A stretch of DNA of 64,000 bases from Ceratobasidium sp. AG-K (GCA_037039685.1 JAWNGF010000002.1:186001-250000); one strand, 5' to 3'; numbered from the stretch's first letter, positions 31,701-45,117 are shown. Program-made: numbers and translations. The notes: generated from the letters alone by a model not told the origin.

Positions 31701-32769
31701 AGGTTGGGTTCGCTCAGTTCTTTTTTCGCCTGACGGCAACTACGTAGCCTCTTGCTCTGATGACTGCACAATTCGATTGTGGAACGCAGAAAATGATCCA
31801 CCAGGAAGCAAGCCGTTCAAAGCTCACACAGGCACAGTGACGTCCATCTCCTTTTCGCCAGGCGGTTCCCGCATCGTCTCCGGCTCTACAGATTGCACCA
31901 TACGTATGTGGGACGTCTATGATAGCACCGCACCTTCCTGGTCCACAAATCATCACAGTCGCGCGGTCAACAGTGTGGCATTTTCCTCCGATGGAATACA
32001 AGTCGTTTCAGGCTCAAATGATATGACCATTCTTGTCTCAGATTCGCACAACGGCAGCATTTTGCGTGGCCCTTTCGCCGGGCATACTCACTGGATCCGG
32101 TCGGTCACGTTCTCCCCCGATAACAGCCACGTTGTCTCCTCGTCTTTGGATGGAACGGTCCGTGTGTGGAACAATAACACTGGGAACATGATATTTGGCC
32201 CGCTGAAAGGGCACACTGGGCGCATCAATCACGCCACCTTCTCCCCTGACGGTGCACACATTATCTCTGGTTCCGAAGATGGTGTAATTCGATCCTGGAA
32301 TCTCGGGGCGACGGCAGACCCTCAGACCAAACCTTTTGATCAGTGCAAAATCAATCAAGACGGCTGGATCGCCGACTCGGATTGGAATCTACTCCTGTGG
32401 GTACCACATGATATGCAATCTGTCCTTCCGATTCCTCCCGGGTCGCATGTAATTTGTCCAACAGGCGGCATCCGTGCCAACTACCAATCCATGCGATTAG
32501 GAGAAAAGTGGCGAGAAATATATCCTCAGAATCAGATGAATCGCCCTCGCTATCGTGGGCATTCCAGAGAAGAAGCTCGCAGGAGTATTACTGCTATCTT
32601 CCCTCAGGCGCACAACTTCGTAGGAATATCCGCAGTTATTGGCTCGTTTCGAGCGCTTCATTCGCGATCTCCGATATTTTTACCCCATCACCAGCTTCTT
32701 CGAGAATTCTCGAGGACTCGAGATCCCGTCCAGACTGGCCCAGTATCGGCCGAGCTCACAGTTACTTGA
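28733..32769 (+). CDS. NACHT-WD40 NLR-type protein 1 (N-terminus unresolved)
   Basis: Two exons, 28733-30247 (first ATG at 28805) and 30301-32769, join in phase. NACHT features are P-loop GVAGTGKTS, FFCSRSSPDCRDVNRILPTIAFQ and Walker B VVVIDALDEC. The second exon encodes 14 WD40 repeats of about 42 residues (two seven-bladed propellers), several ending in IRIWD-type strands. Such STAND ATPases (HET-E/NWD family) are thought to sense non-self and trigger cell death in fungi. The helical N-terminal domain found in the paralogue at 37916 is missing, and a likely indel lies before the NACHT domain. The C-terminus runs about 90 residues beyond the paralogue's end. Fusion to the upstream ORF, or a truncated gene, are both possible. 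Confidence 0.85.
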
Positions 32770-34281
32770 ATAATTGCCCTATCATGTAAGTAGAATATCT
32801 CATACTGTGGGCCACTGGTGGCTGATTGGCGTATTGTCGTAGTTAGTTCTCTTGGTATGCTTTCGGATCTTTTCGAGGGGTTCCGGTCGAATTACCATAA
32901 GCACGCCTTGGATCCATTTACCATACATTATTCACTTGGTCTTGTATATGCGCACTCCATGCATTTGTAGTACTGATTGAAGCTCAGGTGGTCATTATTA
33001 TCCATGACTTGAAATACGCACTTCAGACGTTGAAAACGATGAGTTTGCAATCACTTCCTTTCAGGAGGACTAAAAATAGAGGTGCTATGTAAAGGACGCC
33101 AACCGCGCTCAGAACACCGGCCCAGGGGTTCATCGCAAAGGTACACGCGGGATCTCATCGAATATCTCTTTACGGTATACGCTTCTCCAAGCCAAATGCA
33201 TACGTGAGCTGATCACGATATGAGTGTGACCAGTAGAACAACAGTTTAGCTGCAAGGGTACTGCATTTACACTCGAGAGCAACTGGACGGCACTTTTATC
33301 ACGGGAACTCAATCACAGCCAACTTTATGGTCATACATGGCATATGAGCTAAGGCCGTGCACATTTACCTTGTATCAACAACCAGATACCCCTTTGCTTC
33401 CTCGGGGCACCGAACCGTACTTTGATCTGGAGCAATAACCGGGATCCGTTTGTCCTACGAAATTATAAATAAATTTGTGAAAGATTATCTGAAGGACAGT
33501 GAGAACAAAGTTGGAGTGGGCATACTTGCCGACAAATTCAATTTCATGTTTACCCCCACGCCCTATGACAACGGCACTCTGCTGGTATGGCTACCTCATA
33601 GTTCACTTGCCCGGCCACTTACCCTTCCCCCCGATACCTTCGGGGCGCTTTTGCATCCTCCGTACGACGACACCAAGGATGGGCTGGCGATCGATCCATA
33701 TTGCATTGTTTCAGGCCAATGCGGTCGTCGCGATCAAGGCACTACAACAAATGCTTGGATTATAAATAAGTGAGTGCGAGATATTGGCACAGACCACCCC
33801 GCTGACCCCATTGATGGGATTCAAGGCGGATAATGAGGTTGGTGCTGCTACGGCTTTCTCGGTGTCGTAGCGTATGTTAGCCATGACACCCAGATGAGAG
33901 AGTTGTAACAGCGTTGTAACTCGAGCTGACCCTATTGGGGGCTGGCTTGTGGCTTAAGTGCGGACACATATCAGGGCCTCAGGGACCTCTTGACATGTGG
34001 CTGTTATTCGCCATCCGCTCGCGAATTTGCCACCCGGTGTGCACTCGAAAGCAATGCTCCAACAGCTCGCGATTGAGTGCCCGAGACTGAATTTTAATGT
34101 CTCTGTACATAATTTTGCACGCCAAAATGAATGACTCTTCCTTGAGAATAAATATTGTTTCTTCTCGGCTCCGCCTTCATCGACAGCCCAACATCAGCGT
34201 TACACATCTTGGCTTGACATGTCCTTTAATCGCACTCATTACAGCCCGGCATTCAGGGGCTTGGGGTATCGAAAAAGACAC
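32770..34281. other. Intergenic stretch between NLR1 and the ABM-like gene
   Basis: About 1.5 kb. An open frame at about 33450-33773 has no ATG at its start and no motif. I see no supported gene, RNA or repeat. Confidence 0.45.
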
Positions 34282-34846
34282 TCAGACTACCCGTGGTCGG
34301 AAAGGCGAATATTTGTTCACGACAGGGAGCTAGAATATATTCGATTGCTGAGCCAAGGTTCAAGACGGCGGTAGGAATCCATCCATACCTTGTTCTTGGG
34401 AAAGATTGGGTTGCTCCCTTCCTTGCACTTGGCGTTGAATTCGGCTGAGTGGCTGCTATCTCGATGTCTATAGTCCAAAAGTTAGTTGTATGGCATATCT
34501 ATACACCCCGGAACTTACTCCTCGAATGCAACACGGTTCTTGTACCTATATGCGCCGATCAGCGTGGGACACATCACCATTGCAAAACACCTCACTCTTC
34601 ATAAATCCCGTACTCGGTAAAGTCCTTGTTGACCGACACCGCAAACTGGTTCATTCCAGGCTCGGTGTGCACATGTCGTAGAAACTCTTGAAATATTGGA
34701 ATAAATCGTTGTCTTGCGTCTCCGCTTTGCTCGATGAACAACTGGTTATAAGATAGTTGAGTACGAGTGCCAAGAGGAGCGGGATCGTTTACCGTGGCAA
34801 TAACGATGACTCGTTCGTCTTGAACAAACTGAGCTAGATCAGCCAT
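34282..34846 (-). CDS. Antibiotic-biosynthesis-monooxygenase (ABM/dimeric alpha-beta barrel)-like protein
   Basis: Exons 34596-34846, 34519-34545, 34389-34467 and 34282-34329 sum to 405 bp (134 aa) with matching phases; one exon is only 27 bp. The layout ERVIVIATVND ... IFQEFLRHVHTEPGMNQFAVSV ... EYGIYEEYKNRVAFEEHRDS matches the ABM fold, where a short beta strand is followed by Glu-x-Tyr and a helix with a conserved His. Members are small dimeric enzymes, often cofactor-free oxygenases or Dyp-like catabolic proteins. The substrate is unknown. It lies alone between the two NLR genes. Confidence 0.75.
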
Positions 34847-37800
34847 GATGCAGCGCAAATGCTATGGACGCCGGGAGGGACCTGGCGAACTGCGTGGGAT
34901 GCTTTATCGACCATTGCGCGATGACAGGCCTTGTCGGAGAAAGTGGGCGGGCCGCCCGGGTGTGCGTCGAGAAACGAAGTCACCATTCCCATCAAGGAAT
35001 GCGCTTGGTGTAGTTTGGATAGAGGAAATGCCCATGTTGGGAAATTGTGCCAGGGAAGAAGATGTGCACTCGCTCCGGTCCGGAGAAATTGATGAGTCTC
35101 CGAGTTGATTTAGGTTTGCACTGAGGAAAAGGATTTTATTCAAAAGTAGATAAGACATACGCTTCCCGAAAAGGGCATCAGTTTGATGACGTCGAAAATC
35201 AACCTTGCAACCCTCTAGGTATTCATAGCCCATCTGCATTGGCAAGCTCGATGATCCTTCCTATTCCTATTAATAACAGTGTTACGCCCTGCAAACCAAC
35301 CGGAAGTCTTGTAACAAAACATAAGCTTTCATTCAATACGAGTGACTCGTAAGTTAAAACATACCTGGTGTCTGGTGTCCTTCGTCCAATGCTTTTGACG
35401 CCCCCCCCCCCAATCAGATTCCGACTTTAGTTTGTACCAGGTCGAGCACATTAGTGTGCTCAATACGGTAGGCCCGATCAAGAGAGGGTCGTCTGGAAAG
35501 AAAAGTGAATCCTTTCCTCGCCAAAACGGGTCATGTACTGCTACAACAGCAACTGAGAAAATCGCTTCCAGAGCAGCCAACCCATCATCTGGGGGTCGAG
35601 AATAATAATACCTGTTCGAGTTCTGCGGCAAAGGACCACCACGCCCAATCACGTCAAGTTGGAAAACAGCAGCGTCTGGAAAGTATACTTTGCATATTTC
35701 GAAATCAGTGATGCCTACTTTCCAAATGAATCAGACGTTACGGCACGGGTAATTCTGAGGTGTGTATTTTACTGAATGGGAAAAAAGAGTCATTCAACGT
35801 GCTGATTGTCAGTTTGGTAGACAACAACATGAACGTGAAGGGGTGCGCTCACAAGGCGTGTTCCCGGAGCCTCGCGAATCAGCACGCTCGAGCAGTGAAC
35901 GAGAAACAAAATGCACCTACGAGTGACGACAGGATGGATAGATACAGAGATATCCGAAAGCTCTGGAACTGGAAATTGGGAAAGCGAACGAAAGGCTATG
36001 GCCATGTCGTGACCGTAGCTTTTACCTATACTAATCATCTGGAGAGTATTCAGGATCAACAAGTCGCACGGGTTGAACTGGTTCGATTCACCCACCATTG
36101 TGAGTCTCCGCATCTCCCTGAAAAATTATCTTATTTCGCTAACCGTTTCTAGCGACTTTGTAGGGAGGGCTAAATATTTTTAGGTGATGTTCCTCACAAG
36201 AGCAATTCGTCAATTCGTCATGCGAGTAAGCGATGAGAAGTTGCACGAGGAACCATATCGCTCCATCATACACGCGTCTCGACACGCGGTTGCCACCTTT
36301 GCGCTCCAGAGGCGGTTGCCCGGGCGAGCTGCACGTGTCGTAGGAGCAGCGTAGTCGGAGTTGGGGGAATTTTGTCCCTCGTAGTCTTAGACTTGATGGA
36401 CTGGAAATAGGAGTGAGGCCGTTGGGTCTGTGACTCGAGTCAAATCTACCGCCCCGAAGCCAGCTTGGGTTGGCTCGTCGCGGTCAACTCGGGTTAGGCA
36501 CTTGTGATAGTCAGGGCCCTGTATTGTATAATCTGTGGCTGTGACCTATCACTCCTGACCACGCGCGACCAACACGCTGCACTTACAATAGCACTACTCG
36601 AAATTTTCATATTAAACTGAAATCGCACACGTGTTCAGATATCTATACTACCAATATACATAGGATCTATTATTCCTCTAGGCTCCTTGACTACAGACGT
36701 GTAGAGTCGATGGACCTCGACATTCGACGAGTACAATCAGGCTTCCCAGTTTCCACTTCGATGGTCTTATGTTTGTGAAATCTGGCAGCGTGAGCATCCG
36801 TTTGCAATTCTGCAGCCGAAACCTTGCACTGAACGACGGTTGGGACCCCGGGTTCCAGGAAATAGATTGGCGCATTCGGTAAGCAGACAGTAACAAATAC
36901 GCACCCGAAATCTAGACGTTCGTTCGATCGGATTGTCCTAATACTCCCCTGTAGTGCCATTGGGTACCATGTTTCTGCTTTGTTTATAGCTTTGGGACAG
37001 GGTCTCCCGCTCGTTCACGACGGGCGTCCCTCAGCCAACTCATCTTTGCAGTTATACGTATCGAGGATTTCTCCCAGCCTGAGCACTACCGACAACGGCT
37101 GGACTGATATACTTAACATCGGTGCCAAGGAAACGAGGCTGGACCGTACCAATGGAATACATGAATCGGATCTCCGAGGTAAATTACGTGGACCAAAGTC
37201 TCAAGGAGTGGCCACAACGACAAGGTGAACGGATGGATGTGCATAGCGATCAATTCGGGATACGATTTAAATTAATTTACCAAAATTAGCAGGAGAGAAT
37301 AGGGTTTCGTATACGTTGATCGTTCCAATACATTTATTTGACTGGTGCATCACATTTTGCGGTTCGTCAAGGGCGAACTTGCGCAAACTTTTGGACCCTT
37401 ACTTGTACTACAATAAGTCCTTCTGGGGTGCTCGGGCATGGGTCCTAGACCGATGCCGTGCCCTCTCAATCCGAATGTGCTAGGATTTTGCGCCTACCTG
37501 TGCGTGCATATAATCCTATGTCCTGGTTACTGAAGCAGAATCTTTCTTTTTTAATGAGCGACTGGGCTGTGCGCCAACCATCTTCCCCAGCCAATGGAAA
37601 TCTGGGCGTTTTCTTGGCCGTCAATCCAACGATTCTGCAATCTCCAACCAATTATGGCAAATCATAAGGCGGTCGCGACATACTTTTATAGGAAACGCTT
37701 ACATTAGCATTTCCGCGGACTCAGCGGGCAATTCTCGACACCGAGATGCTACGGCAAAGTAATTTGCCAATCGTAGGCTGCTCCACTCTGGGACCGAGCC

Positions 37801-37915
37801 AACGAACTAATCACAGCCTCGTGTGGCCCATCAACCTTATATATCTTCCTCGCAACTCAGTGACACAACTACTCCTTTCGCCATCCTAGCTCGAGTGGCA
37901 ACACTTGCACTGCAG
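34847..37915. other. Gene-poor stretch with possible decayed exons
   Basis: About 3 kb without a gene I can complete. On the minus strand 35330-35710 (DVIGRGGPLPQNSN, DPFWRGKDSLFFPDDPLL) and 34990-35110 (RVHIFFPGTISQHGHF) read like protein but are in different frames separated by a G/C homopolymer (35401-35411). On the minus strand 36680-36960 a further open stretch contains PIYFLEPGVPTVVQCKVSAA. They may be exons of one or two broken or unresolved genes. Confidence 0.35.
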
Positions 37916-40900
37916 ATGGCATCCAAACCAAGCTCGCGGTTGGTAGAACGACTTCGCGACTGCCTACCACACTCGCGACGGCGCCCGAGCTCAGACCCCG
38001 CCACTGTACCCGCTTCCGCTCAAGAAGGTCGCTTGGACACCCCGAAATCTGGACCTAGCCGAGCCAGACTCACGCCGCCTATTCCTTTTGTGGACTTGCC
38101 ATGGGGTGGCACTCGAAAGGCCAAAACAAAAGATGTCCCTGCGCTTGGGACGTTGAAGGTGGCGCTCTCAGGATTACAAACGACTCTAGAGGTTTTCCCT
38201 CCACTCCAGGTTGCAGTCGGCGGATTGCTGGATTGTTGGGCCCACCTACAGGTAAATATTTGACACTATATTTTATAGAAGATAAAGTAACATATGGAGA
38301 ACTAGATTGCGGATCGGAATCGCCGAGCGTACGAAGAGCTTGGATCGGATCTCGCTAACATAGCCGGCCATCTACAAGCGCACATATCCGAATCAAAGCC
38401 TACCTTTATGCCATACTCAGTCGCAAATGTAGCAAGGTAACTTATGTGGCGTCTTCTGAATCGGCACGCGACTGAACCACGAGTAGATGTATTGAAGAAC
38501 AAGTCCAACATATTCAAGAACAGCAAGCTCGATCAAAAGCGAGGCAGCTTGCCGATGCTAGCGGAGATGAGGAGGACGTAATCAAGTGTTACCGGAGATT
38601 AGGAGCCTTATTTCAACAGTTACAGGTAAAGTCTTCTCGAATCGAAGCCCAAGCACCAGAAGCCCTGATCAAACCATAGATGGACATTTCGCTAAGCATA
38701 TGGGACGCTGTACGCCAGCTACAGATGGTAATTCATAGACCAAGTACTCTGAGCCTTACTAAGTCAAACTTCTCAGGATGCACAGCTGGACCGCCTTTCA
38801 CCCGCGCACGGCGCCTATTACAACGCAGCTTTATCAGCCAGCGCTACAAAGCGAGTTGGATGCACCGAAAATACAAGGGTCGGCGTACTCGGTCACTTCA
38901 GTATATGGTCACGACTGGAGAATGGACCGAAACTACTCTGGATGAACGGCATGGCTGGTACTGGAAAGACGACAATCGCATATAGTCTTTGTGAGCAACT
39001 CGATCAGGACAAGCAACTCGGCGCCAGCTTCTTTTGTTCTCGCATTTCGCCGAGATGCCGAGATGTGAATCGCATAGTACCAACAATAGCATACCAGCTC
39101 GCACGCTACTCGAACGCATATCGATCCGCCCTATGTCGAGTACTAGGAAACGAACCTGACGCGGCGAGGAAGAATATTGCAGTCCAGTTTGAGAAATTGA
39201 TTGCGGATCCGTTGGTGCGAGTGAAGAGTGCCATGCCATTGGATACCACGATTGTGATTGATGCTCTGGACGAATGCAGCGACGTATACGGGATAAACCA
39301 ACTGCTTGACATGCTGCTTCGACATTCTGTCAATCTGCCAATAAAGCTCTTCGTAACCAGCAGACCAGAATCACGTATCTCCGAGAAGATGACACCCTAC
39401 GGCGACAACACTCTATCCATTCTTCGATTGCATGACATTGAGCGCTCTCTTGTACAAGAGGACATCAAAACCTACCTGACCGCGGCGCTTGTTTCGATTC
39501 ACATTACTGGAACAGAGGTAGAGCAGCTTGCCGCTCAAGCCGGGACTCTTTTCATTTTCGCTGCTACTGCTATCCGGTATATCCTCCCCGAAAAGGGATC
39601 CGTCGATTGCCGTCAGCGTCTTGCAGCTGTTCTTGCATTAGACTCTAGCTCGAACCACAAGAGCTACCGGGATATCGACAAACTGTACTCGACAATTCTG
39701 GCGAATGCCCTCGATGCAGAGACCCTAGAGGACACGGAACTGGAGAATAGGCGGCGGGTGCTCTGGTCTATTGTGTGCTCCAGGGAACCGCTATCAATAA
39801 TCTCGCTGGCAGAGCTACTTGACCTAGCGGATAGCCAGGATGTTCGATTGGCAATACAACCCCTACAATCCGTGGTTCATATATCTCAGAGCACCAGCAT
39901 TGTGTCTACGCTGCATGCGTCTTTTCCCGACTTTTTGCTGAACTCACAAAGATCTGGCAAGTTTTATTGCGATCAGCTACAGCACAACGAGTACCTAGCA
40001 GACCGTTGTTTTCGTTTGATGAAACGATCCCTACGGTTTAACATATGTGGGCTCGAAACGTCGCACCGCTTTGACCGCGACGTATCTGATCTTCAGGAAC
40101 GGATCGAGCGGGCGATCTCGCCAAGTATATTTCATGCATGTCGTTACTGGGGAGATTACACGTCTAGTACAACCACTTCAGGGGGGTTATACCAACTTAT
40201 CAGTGATTTCCTTCAATATCGGTTGCTGTTCTGGATGGAGGTTCTGAACCTGAAAGATGCAATAGGTCACGGCGACTCGATACTCTTTCAGATATTAAAC
40301 TGGCTTCCAGTGAGTCAATATATGCACTTTCAGGGGCATACAATTTGACAAAGCATAGACAGATGATACGTCAGCCGAGCTCCGAGCATTTTTGTTTGAT
40401 GCGCGAAGCTTTGTTACCACGTTTGCCACAAATCCGACCTCTTTCAGCACTCCCCATATCTATGTCTCTGTGCTACCCTTCACACCAAAACGTAGCCTCG
40501 TTTGGTCCAACTATTGGCCGCGGACACATGGTCTGATCTGGAGTGAAGGTGCAGCTATTGAAGCTAGGGGGAGTACCGCGTTAGCTACGTGGAATGCCGG
40601 GAGCACCGTCAACGGAATTGCCATATCTGGGGATGGGAAACGCATGGTTTCCGACTCCCTGGACGGTACGGTAGTAATATGGGACGTATCGAAGGGTAAT
40701 CACATTCTTGGACCTTTGGACGCCGGGCAGGATACTATCTGGTGCGTTGCCTTCTCCGTTGATGGCAAACGAATCGCTGCAGGCTCTAGAGATTCATCGA
40801 TCTGCATCTGGGACGCGCACAACGGCAATTTAGTTGCCGGACCGCTCAAAGGTCACTCGGACTCTATCGCCTCGATCGCGTTCTCCCATGACTGTTCTCT

Positions 40901-42611
40901 CATTGCTTCTGGCTCCCAAGATCATACGATCCGTTTGTGGAACGCATACTCGGGTGCCCCAGTTGGTGGTGCTCTTGAAGGGCATTCAGACAGCGTGTGG
41001 TCGGTTGCATTTTCACCGAATGACAGACAGGTCGCGTCTGGCTCCCATGATCGCTCAATCCGGTTGTGGAGCTTGGACACTAGGACTATTATAGGTCAAC
41101 CATTTGAAGGGCACACCGGCGAAGTCAATTCAGTTGCAATCTCACCAGACGGACTACGCATCGTATCCGGTTCCCACGACTGCACCATTAGAGTGTGGGA
41201 CATAGACATGGGCACAACGATAGTTGGGCCGTTGCTGGGGCATACTAGTAACATCTACTCAGTATCATTCTCGCCTGATGGGGAACTAATTGTTTCTGGC
41301 TCCGACGATAGTACAGTGCGGGTATGGCATTCGATCGACGGCGTCCCGGCGGCTGAACCGTTTGATGGACATGAGGATGCCGTGAACTCGGTTACATTTT
41401 CACCAGACGGCACACGTATTTTTTCTGGCTCCAGCGATTATACTATATGCACATGGGACAAACACCACGGAACGGCAGTTACAGCCAAGTCACCCGGTCA
41501 CAAGGGTGCCATACACTCGGTAGCCCTCTCGCCTGACGGAGCACGCGCTGTATCTGGTTCAAGCGACCACACACTCTTTATCTGGGAGACGAAAAATGGG
41601 ATATTGGTTTTTGGGCCATTGACCGGTCACACCAACCCAATACGCTCAGTTGCTTTTTCACCGGACGGGAAGCGCATCGTCTCTGGTTCGTATGATTGTA
41701 CACTTCGAACTTGGGACGCATACACTGGCGCCTTACTCGCCGGACCGTTTGAAGGGCACACAGGCTATGTCTGGTCGGTCGCATTCTCTCCCGATGGCAG
41801 CCGCATTGCATCCGGGTCAAGTGATGGCACAATTCGGTTCTGGGATTCGCATACTGGCATATCTTTGACTGAGCCGCTCAAGGGGCATACAGGCTATGTG
41901 ATGTCGATTGCATTTTCACCAGACGGCGCCCGCATCGCATCGGGGGCCTTTGATGACACAGTCCGAATGTGGAGCGTGGATGAGGGCACGACCCCCCTCT
42001 GGACCTCCAATGCTCACACCCGCGACGTCAACTGCGTAGCGTTCTCACCCGACGGCACTCGAGTCGCCTCTGGCTCAGATGATTGCACCATCCTGGTCAT
42101 GGACGCTCGTGACGGCGCAGTGCTGTATGTTCCATTCGTGGGACATACCGATTGGGTCTGGTCCGTCGCATTTTCGCCCGACGGGAGTCGCGTTGTATCA
42201 GGTTCCAAGGATCATACGGTCTGCGTGTGGGACGTGCAGAGCGGCAACGTGGTGGTTGGTCCACTTGAAGGTCACACCGAACCGGTTATGTCCGTCGGGT
42301 TCTCTCCCGATAGTACACATATCATCTCTGGCTCGGAAGATGGTACCATTCGAGTTTGGGATCTAGCAGCTACGAGCAACCCAGTATTTGAAGCCTTTAA
42401 TCATCCTCTTGATGAATCTGGCTGGATGATCGACTCGCATTCGCGGCCGTTGCTCTGGGTGCCATCCTATCTGCGAAAGGCACTCCCCCGTCCTTCTGAC
42501 CCTGTCGTTATTTCCGCAAGTGGGCCGTTGCACATTGATTATAATCATTTACTTCTCGGAGAACAATGGCAACAGTGTTATCGTGTTTCGTCGAATCCAC
42601 CCATGTCTTAG
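37916..42611 (+). CDS. NACHT-WD40 NLR-type protein 2 (1479 aa, complete)
   Basis: Exons 37916-38251, 38306-38436, 38487-38625, 38680-38727, 38777-40309 and 40359-42611 sum to 4440 bp, all in phase. The N-terminus has a disordered head, then a helical adaptor-like domain (LKVALSGLQTTLEVFPPLQVAV ... AYEELGSDLANIAGHL) seen in many Agaricomycete NLRs. NACHT follows with MNGMAGTGKTT, VIDALDECSD and FVTSRPES, then a winged-helix-like region with FPDFLLNSQRSGKFYCDQ. The C-terminal exon carries 14 WD40 repeats. The predicted role is a cytosolic non-self or damage sensor. It is paralogous to NLR1 along NACHT and WD40, and both have the intron just before the WD-repeat exon. Confidence 0.93.
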
Positions 42612-43059
42612 TCACCATGTACGTGATACAATCCTTTAATGCCTAATGATCCTAGAGCGTCAATACGATTACTATTTGACAGCTCTCTTCACTTCATGAT
42701 TATTTGTCCGTCTCGGGTTCATTGCCTCGTACGCTTTCTCTATGCCCTGGTTTCTTTCGTTATCTGCGCCTAGCTTATTGGGCACGTATTACGAATCGCG
42801 TTTACTATAGCGAATGGTGTTGTCTGAATGAACATGCGTTTGTATATCCGCCCATAATATTCTCCTTGAGACTGATCTCGACGGGGATTATGTTTCACCA
42901 AGGTCCTGGGTCCCGAGCCGAAACCTTACAGCTATCGTAGTGGTTTACCTGCCACGATTTATCATGGCATGGATGCAGAGTTAATTGCGCCTCCAAGTGA
43001 ATCATTGGCGTACTATAAAATGACAACGGCGCAACAGATCCTAGATTCTGCTGGAGCAT
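42612..43059. other. Intergenic stretch after NLR2
   Basis: Convergent 3' flanks of NLR2 and TFB2; nothing further seen. Confidence 0.5.
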
Positions 43060-45117
43060 TCATCCTCCGCGTCGCTCAATATACTGCCGGATAAGCGCGT
43101 GTCCATCCGCCTTGGCAAAGAACTGGCGGTCCTTGGCGCTCTCGTAGAGAACTAGGTTGCACTCTTTGGCGTATTTGAGAACCAAGTCGTAGTCGGCTTG
43201 CGACCCAAATTCGGTGTACAAGTAACCTGATCGAATTCGTCAGTGAGTTGACAACTGGGGAAAAGACCGGCTCGCCTTCAGCCTCCTGGACTCGGTTTTG
43301 CTCCATCTCCCATAACCGGATCTGATCCTGAACTGTAACAGGGAGCAAAGGATTCTGCAGTAATAAATGAGTTGAAGTCCAACTATGTTGGGGTGACACG
43401 TACTTGTCGGCGCATCTGAGGGTGCGCATGAGTTTCCAAGTAACTGATTATCTACAGTTGGGGGTTTAGTAGCCTTTCACGAGAACAACCAGTGTGCGAC
43501 TGACCTGCTCCGCTGAGATCCCCTTGCCCAATGCTTTCTTTACACTCTCGCGTGTGATATGACCCACCACCAAGTTTGGAATCGGGAGCGGAGAGATACG
43601 AAGAGATTCAAAACGGATGTTTGTAAAGGATTGTCTGGGAACAAAAATGAGCCCACCACTCGTAAAAGAGGGAGTAAACATACCAGTATATGCGTATAGA
43701 CGATAGTTGGTCTCCAAAATGATGAATCCTCGATCTGCTGGGTCGGTGCCTGTAGACGAGGTAGAGGGAGGAAGCGGAGGAAGGGAAGATGCGAGAGTAG
43801 TAGCAAGGCGGGTTGGATAGAACGATTTGCTATTGTTCTGCAATAAAATTATCAGTCGAGACCACAATACCAGTCCAGGGTGACCTCACATAAGGAACGT
43901 AGACGATCCCATAATCTTTGAGATCCGTCATCATTGCATTTTGAGTCAGCGAGAGATTATCACAAGAATATTCCTTGAGCGCCAGATCAACAAGATACCC
44001 ATGAGAATGAAAACGAAACCTACTTGTCCCAATTTCATCAGCGACAACATGAACAAAAAGCTGAGCACTTCTGCAATGTCCATTCTTCGAGCCTATATTC
44101 CAACATGATGAGCGCGAGTAGACTTGAACGAGACATTACACGCACATCAGACATATGAAGATATTGTAACAGAATATCCCACAATTGCGCTCGAGGAGAT
44201 TGCAATAAGAATTGGAATCCGGTCGAGGTAATTTCGTGGCTTCCACCTCTTTGAACGGTCACGCGGGATAAGGACACAGTCTTGATAAAATCAATTGGTT
44301 GCTTACCCTCGTCCCTCCTCTAGCCACCCTCCCGCCACCAACAAATGCAATGCGCCACCGCCCGGTCGTTGAGCCGAGGACGCAGTGTCGACCATGTAAT
44401 GGAGAATTGTCTAAGAGAATTTTCGTAAGAACAAGAAAAAATAAATCACAAATTAGGGAGCATACCTCCCAATGCTCGAGTGCCTTTTTATCCAGCTGCT
44501 CGATGGACATTTGGCTTGGACCTCGTGAGGGTACCGGCATACCAAATGACCTATGATCTCCGCTACAGATCATGAACCATTAGACCAAATAATGGTGAGG
44601 GCGATAGAAGCTTACCCGCCGCGTAGCGCAACCCTCAGCGAATCACGGTACGCAGTCGTCAGCATCACACTAGGAGGATTGGATGCCGAAACGCGTAGTA
44701 TGCTGAGGGCTTTGAGATCTGACACCGAGGTTTGCATCGCACTACAGCCCAAGTTAGAATAGCGCTAGGAGTCACCAGAATGCTCGAACTTGCGTTACAG
44801 CGTCCGGTTTTGCCCATCCCATAAGCCCATGCAACGGCACACCCGCGTCGCACCATAACAAGTTGAGTACAAGTTGTCGATCGAGCTGCCGAAGGAGTCT
44901 AGCAAATAATTAGTATCTCATACCACATAAAAAAGACTTGGGCGCGAAAAGAGTGCCTCACAATCAACTCTCACCGAAAAACCGCAAGGCAGGCGCTCGG
45001 TTTCGAGTACAGTCGGTTTAGCGTCTGGGGTGGTTGGAGTTTGAGAAATGGTAATAGGACGTGTTCTGTTTCATGATGCGGCCGGGGTGGAAGTGGGTCT
45101 GAAGGGGCCGAGGGCAT
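43060..45117 (-). CDS. TFB2: TFIIH core subunit Tfb2/p52 (GTF2H4), apparent 1-nt frameshift
   Basis: The start at 45117 opens exons 44975-45117, 44776-44898, 44616-44741, 44466-44562, 44307-44410 and a sixth from 44248, then several more to the stop at 43060. Diagnostic blocks are LNRLYSKPSACLAVFRLLRQLDRQ, SLRVALRGG, LDKKALEHWE, HYMVDTA, STGFQFLLQ, VLSFLFMLSL, DLKDYGIVYVPY, ISYLETHAHPQMR and DQIRLWEMEQNR. Tfb2 anchors the Ssl2/XPB helicase in TFIIH for transcription and DNA repair. Between NPLQTSVLNLFVSL and PNLVVGHITRES the frame slips near 43579 (one base short). An intron with GC donor (GCGAGC) seems to lie near 43230-43280. As the gene is essential, a sequence error is the likeliest cause of the slip. 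Confidence 0.88.

Noticed and set aside
33450..33773. 107-aa ORF as a gene
   Set aside because: It begins without ATG, another frame reads equally well, and no family is recognised.
35401..35411. Homopolymer C run as a functional signal
   Set aside because: It more likely marks a slippage-prone or poorly sequenced site; nothing links it to a gene.
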